Part shown: piece by piece, positions 5,091 to 6,993 of the stretch
Layout of the letters: the number at the start of each line of letters is the position of its first letter
How positions within the stretch are numbered: position 1 is the first letter of the stretch
Source of the DNA: Candidatus Aenigmatarchaeota archaeon
GTDB taxonomy: Archaea; Aenigmatarchaeota; Aenigmatarchaeia; QMZP01
Reading direction: 5' to 3'
Assembly: GCA_017609225.1 (NCBI GenBank)
Contig: JAFCEK010000043.1
Location: 1-6,993, forward strand
Length of the DNA stretch: 6,993 nucleotides
The notes under the pieces: generated by a model
Database searches by the model: none
What the model was told of the DNA's origin: nothing
The model's input: only the letters and a program-made list of their open reading frames with translations
Position numbers and translations under genes: made by a program

Positions 5091-6993
5091 AAAACTCAAA
5101 ATTAATTATTATTAGTATTTTGTATCTTTTTTTATTGGTAAATATTTTTTTTAATGAAGTTTCTGCAGATGCTGGTTCTTATATTGTTTATGAATCTCAT
5201 ATAACTCCTTTGGAAAAATTGGATGAAAATACAGTTCTTGTTTCTGTAATGTTTAATAAAAGATACTTTAATGCAAAGGAATATTATTATGAAATACCAT
5301 CAGATTCTATAAGCCTGTCTGATACACTCCAATTGAGTGATGATTCAGAACCTCAAATAGAAGAACCAAATGATGATATACCTGATGATGTTTGTGGAGA
5401 TGGGGATTGCGGTCCAAACGAAGGATGCAATATATGTGAAGAAGATTGTGGACCATGTGATATTCCGCCGCAGGAACCTGAAGAAACCCAGGAAAACCCA
5501 ACTGATTCTGAGCCAATAGAAGAGCCGCCTGTTGATGAAGAGTTTCCTGAAAACTGGTGCGGTGAATATAGAGAAATTAAAAGCACTATACATACGTATG
5601 ACGAAGAAGGAACAGGAGAAACCACAGCTGAATTTTACCTAAATGGGAATTCCGTTAGAGTTGATATAAGCACTTTTTATAAAAGAGAAACAGACAGATG
5701 GGGAGTTATACATGTTTATAGCGATAATACCCCACTCTCAAATTGCTTGTATTCTTCTTACCCTTCTGGTGATGATAAAGGCTGTGGAATAGGAAGTATA
5801 GACCTTTTTTTTGATCCGGATGTTTCAGGAACTAAAATAAAAAGAGGGGCCAACGGGGTACCATTGGATTATTTTATTGGTCCAGGAATGCATAATATTC
5901 TTGCTTTTGAAGAGTATAAAGAAAAAAAATATCCTGTAGATCTTCGTATTTGCATAGAGGAAACTGAGCCTCCAAAAACCTGTAAATTCAAAATAACAGG
6001 TTTTAATAAAGTTGATCCAAGAACTTATGCAAAGGAAAACGAATGGAATAAAGATAAATATTATTTTAGAAATGAAGAATTCAAGTATCTTTTTAGTAAT
6101 AATATTAATTTTTTTGATGAAACATCTTTGTTTGAAATAAAAATGGAAAAAGAAGGAGAATGCGATGATTATAAAATTGAAGAAGTCGCAGAAGCCATAA
6201 AAATGGTTTTTCTTGCTGAATGCTCTGATGGTATAGATAATGATGGTGACGGATTTGCTGATGAAGAGGATGAAGATTGTGGAAAAAGCATAAATGAAGG
6301 CAAACCACCAACAAAAAGAATTTATGATTTTGCTTTTGGAAAACAAAAAAACAATAAAGCAACCTATTCAAAAGAAATTGTTTTTGGAATAGAAGGTACA
6401 GAACTTGGCAAACTAATTGATTTAAAAAAAGAAGGTAAAAAAGAAGATTTTTGCCAGGCTCATCATATAATTCAGCATAAAGTTAGAGAAATAGAAGAAA
6501 AATGCCCCCATCTTCCAGTAGAATATGATTGCTCTAGCGAAAAAATGAAATATAGGTGTGATTCTTATGATAAACCTTATACTCGTTCAAGTTCGGAAGA
6601 AACAATTGATGATACTTGTATCTGTGTATGTCACAGACCACAAACCATAGATGAAATAGCTAGAAAATATGGAATGTCAGAAGAAGAGTTAAGAGCTTTT
6701 AATGAGTTTGACAGTCCAGTTGGTTTTAATAATATTGATTTAGATAATCTTAAACCAGGAGATACTGTATTTGTTCCGAGTTATTTAGTATGCGCAAAGG
6801 AAATTGATAAAGAAAATGCCCAGAGTTATCTGAGAAGTTTTTGCAAAAATATTATGCCTCATGTATCTGATTCTAAAGGTAAACAGCTTGATTTTTTTCA
6901 AATATTTGGAGAAGGAAAAAAAGTAACTTGCGCTATTATAGAAAAAAATGGTGTAAATCACCCGGTTGTTTTTTCCGCATTTGAAGAAGCAAT
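5087..6993 (+). CDS. Large secreted Cys-rich protein with LysM domain, 3' end outside window
   Basis: 635 residues seen, no stop before the edge. Order: signal peptide (1 to about 27, cleavage near VSA-DAG); short beta region; acidic linker; a Cys cluster (103-124) of the CGDGxC...GCxxCxxDCGxC type common in secreted prokaryotic proteins; a second Pro/Glu linker to about 155; a Cys-containing domain (158-300); SDGIDNDGDGFADEEDEDC (380-398), a DxDxDG calcium-binding-type motif; QAHHIIQH (457-464), which recalls the AHH motif of HNH/EndoVII-fold nucleases; and a LysM-like domain (about 513-566: QTIDEIARKYGMSEEELRAF ... LKPGDTVFVPS). LysM usually binds GlcNAc-type polymers. Translation is probably coupled to the preceding gene through the ATGA overlap. 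DNA is about one-third GC by eye with T/A-ending codons, unlike kae1. Likely a cell-surface or exported protein; any enzymatic role is unproven. Confidence 0.85.
   Translation, partial: MKNSKLIIISILYLFLLVNIFFNEVSADAGSYIVYESHITPLEKLDENTVLVSVMFNKRYFNAKEYYYEIPSDSISLSDTLQLSDDSEPQIEEPNDDIPDDVCGDGDCGPNEGCNICEEDCGPCDIPPQEPEETQENPTDSEPIEEPPVDEEFPENWCGEYREIKSTIHTYDEEGTGETTAEFYLNGNSVRVDISTFYKRETDRWGVIHVYSDNTPLSNCLYSSYPSGDDKGCGIGSIDLFFDPDVSGTKIKRGANGVPLDYFIGPGMHNILAFEEYKEKKYPVDLRICIEETEPPKTCKFKITGFNKVDPRTYAKENEWNKDKYYFRNEEFKYLFSNNINFFDETSLFEIKMEKEGECDDYKIEEVAEAIKMVFLAECSDGIDNDGDGFADEEDEDCGKSINEGKPPTKRIYDFAFGKQKNNKATYSKEIVFGIEGTELGKLIDLKKEGKKEDFCQAHHIIQHKVREIEEKCPHLPVEYDCSSEKMKYRCDSYDKPYTRSSSEETIDDTCICVCHRPQTIDEIARKYGMSEEELRAFNEFDSPVGFNNIDLDNLKPGDTVFVPSYLVCAKEIDKENAQSYLRSFCKNIMPHVSDSKGKQLDFFQIFGEGKKVTCAIIEKNGVNHPVVFSAFEEA

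Noticed and set aside
5390..5458. Metal-binding ferredoxin-like reading of the Cys cluster
   Set aside because: Spacing follows the secreted CGDGxC...CxxDCGxC type rather than CxxCxxC...C ferredoxin ligands, and the protein carries a signal peptide.
5825..6371. Long minus-strand open frames rich in Phe/Ile/His
   Set aside because: Complement of the AT-rich LysM protein gene. The low-complexity Phe/Ile and His composition is what antisense GAA/AAA/GAT-rich codons give.
1..6993. CRISPR array, insertion sequence or rRNA
   Set aside because: No regularly spaced repeats, no transposase-like frame and no rRNA-like stretch were found on reading the window.

Overview
This is almost certainly archaeal DNA. 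It carries a Kae1-type (not bacterial TsaD-type) t6A enzyme. Start codons sit about 25 bases after TATA-like boxes (leaderless or near-leaderless promoters). Its secreted proteins are built from Cys-rich, LysM and jelly-roll-like modules of the kind I associate with DPANN-type archaea such as Woesearchaeota. The exact lineage cannot be fixed from this window, and the DPANN placement is an inference.

Left part (1-2368, minus strand). A 5'-complete but 3'-truncated acyl-CoA synthase of the citramalate / isopropylmalate / homocitrate synthase family (705 to beyond 1) lies downstream of a PurF-like protein (2368-1016). The 310-base gap between them holds a clean plus-strand TATA box, a possible unannotated small RNA or micro-ORF, and a 13-bp inverted repeat that reaches into the end of the PurF-like gene. 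The PurF-like protein is the most notable item: the catalytic glutaminase Cys is Gly and other glutaminase residues are missing, yet all four [4Fe-4S]-cluster cysteines and most of the PRPP motif are kept.

Middle (2369-3451). A 57-base divergent promoter separates the PurF-like gene from kae1, the catalytic subunit of the KEOPS tRNA t6A complex. An 8-bp inverted repeat ends exactly at the kae1 start codon.

Right part (3452-6993, plus strand). Three consecutive genes for exported proteins form a probable operon: a membrane-anchored beta-sandwich / jelly-roll-like protein (3506-4687), a small four-Cys protein (4707-5090), and a large Cys-rich, LysM-containing protein that runs off the right edge (5087->6993, ATGA overlap). 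Its promoter has an 11-bp perfect inverted repeat covering the TATA box and abutting the ATG. From about 4690 onward the DNA is visibly more AT-rich with different codon choice, which suggests a separate origin for the last two genes.

No tRNA, rRNA, CRISPR array or insertion sequence was recognised. The best candidates for something undescribed are the PurF-like pseudo-amidotransferase, the paired start-codon-abutting inverted repeats, and the secreted LysM/AHH-motif protein with its small Cys partner.
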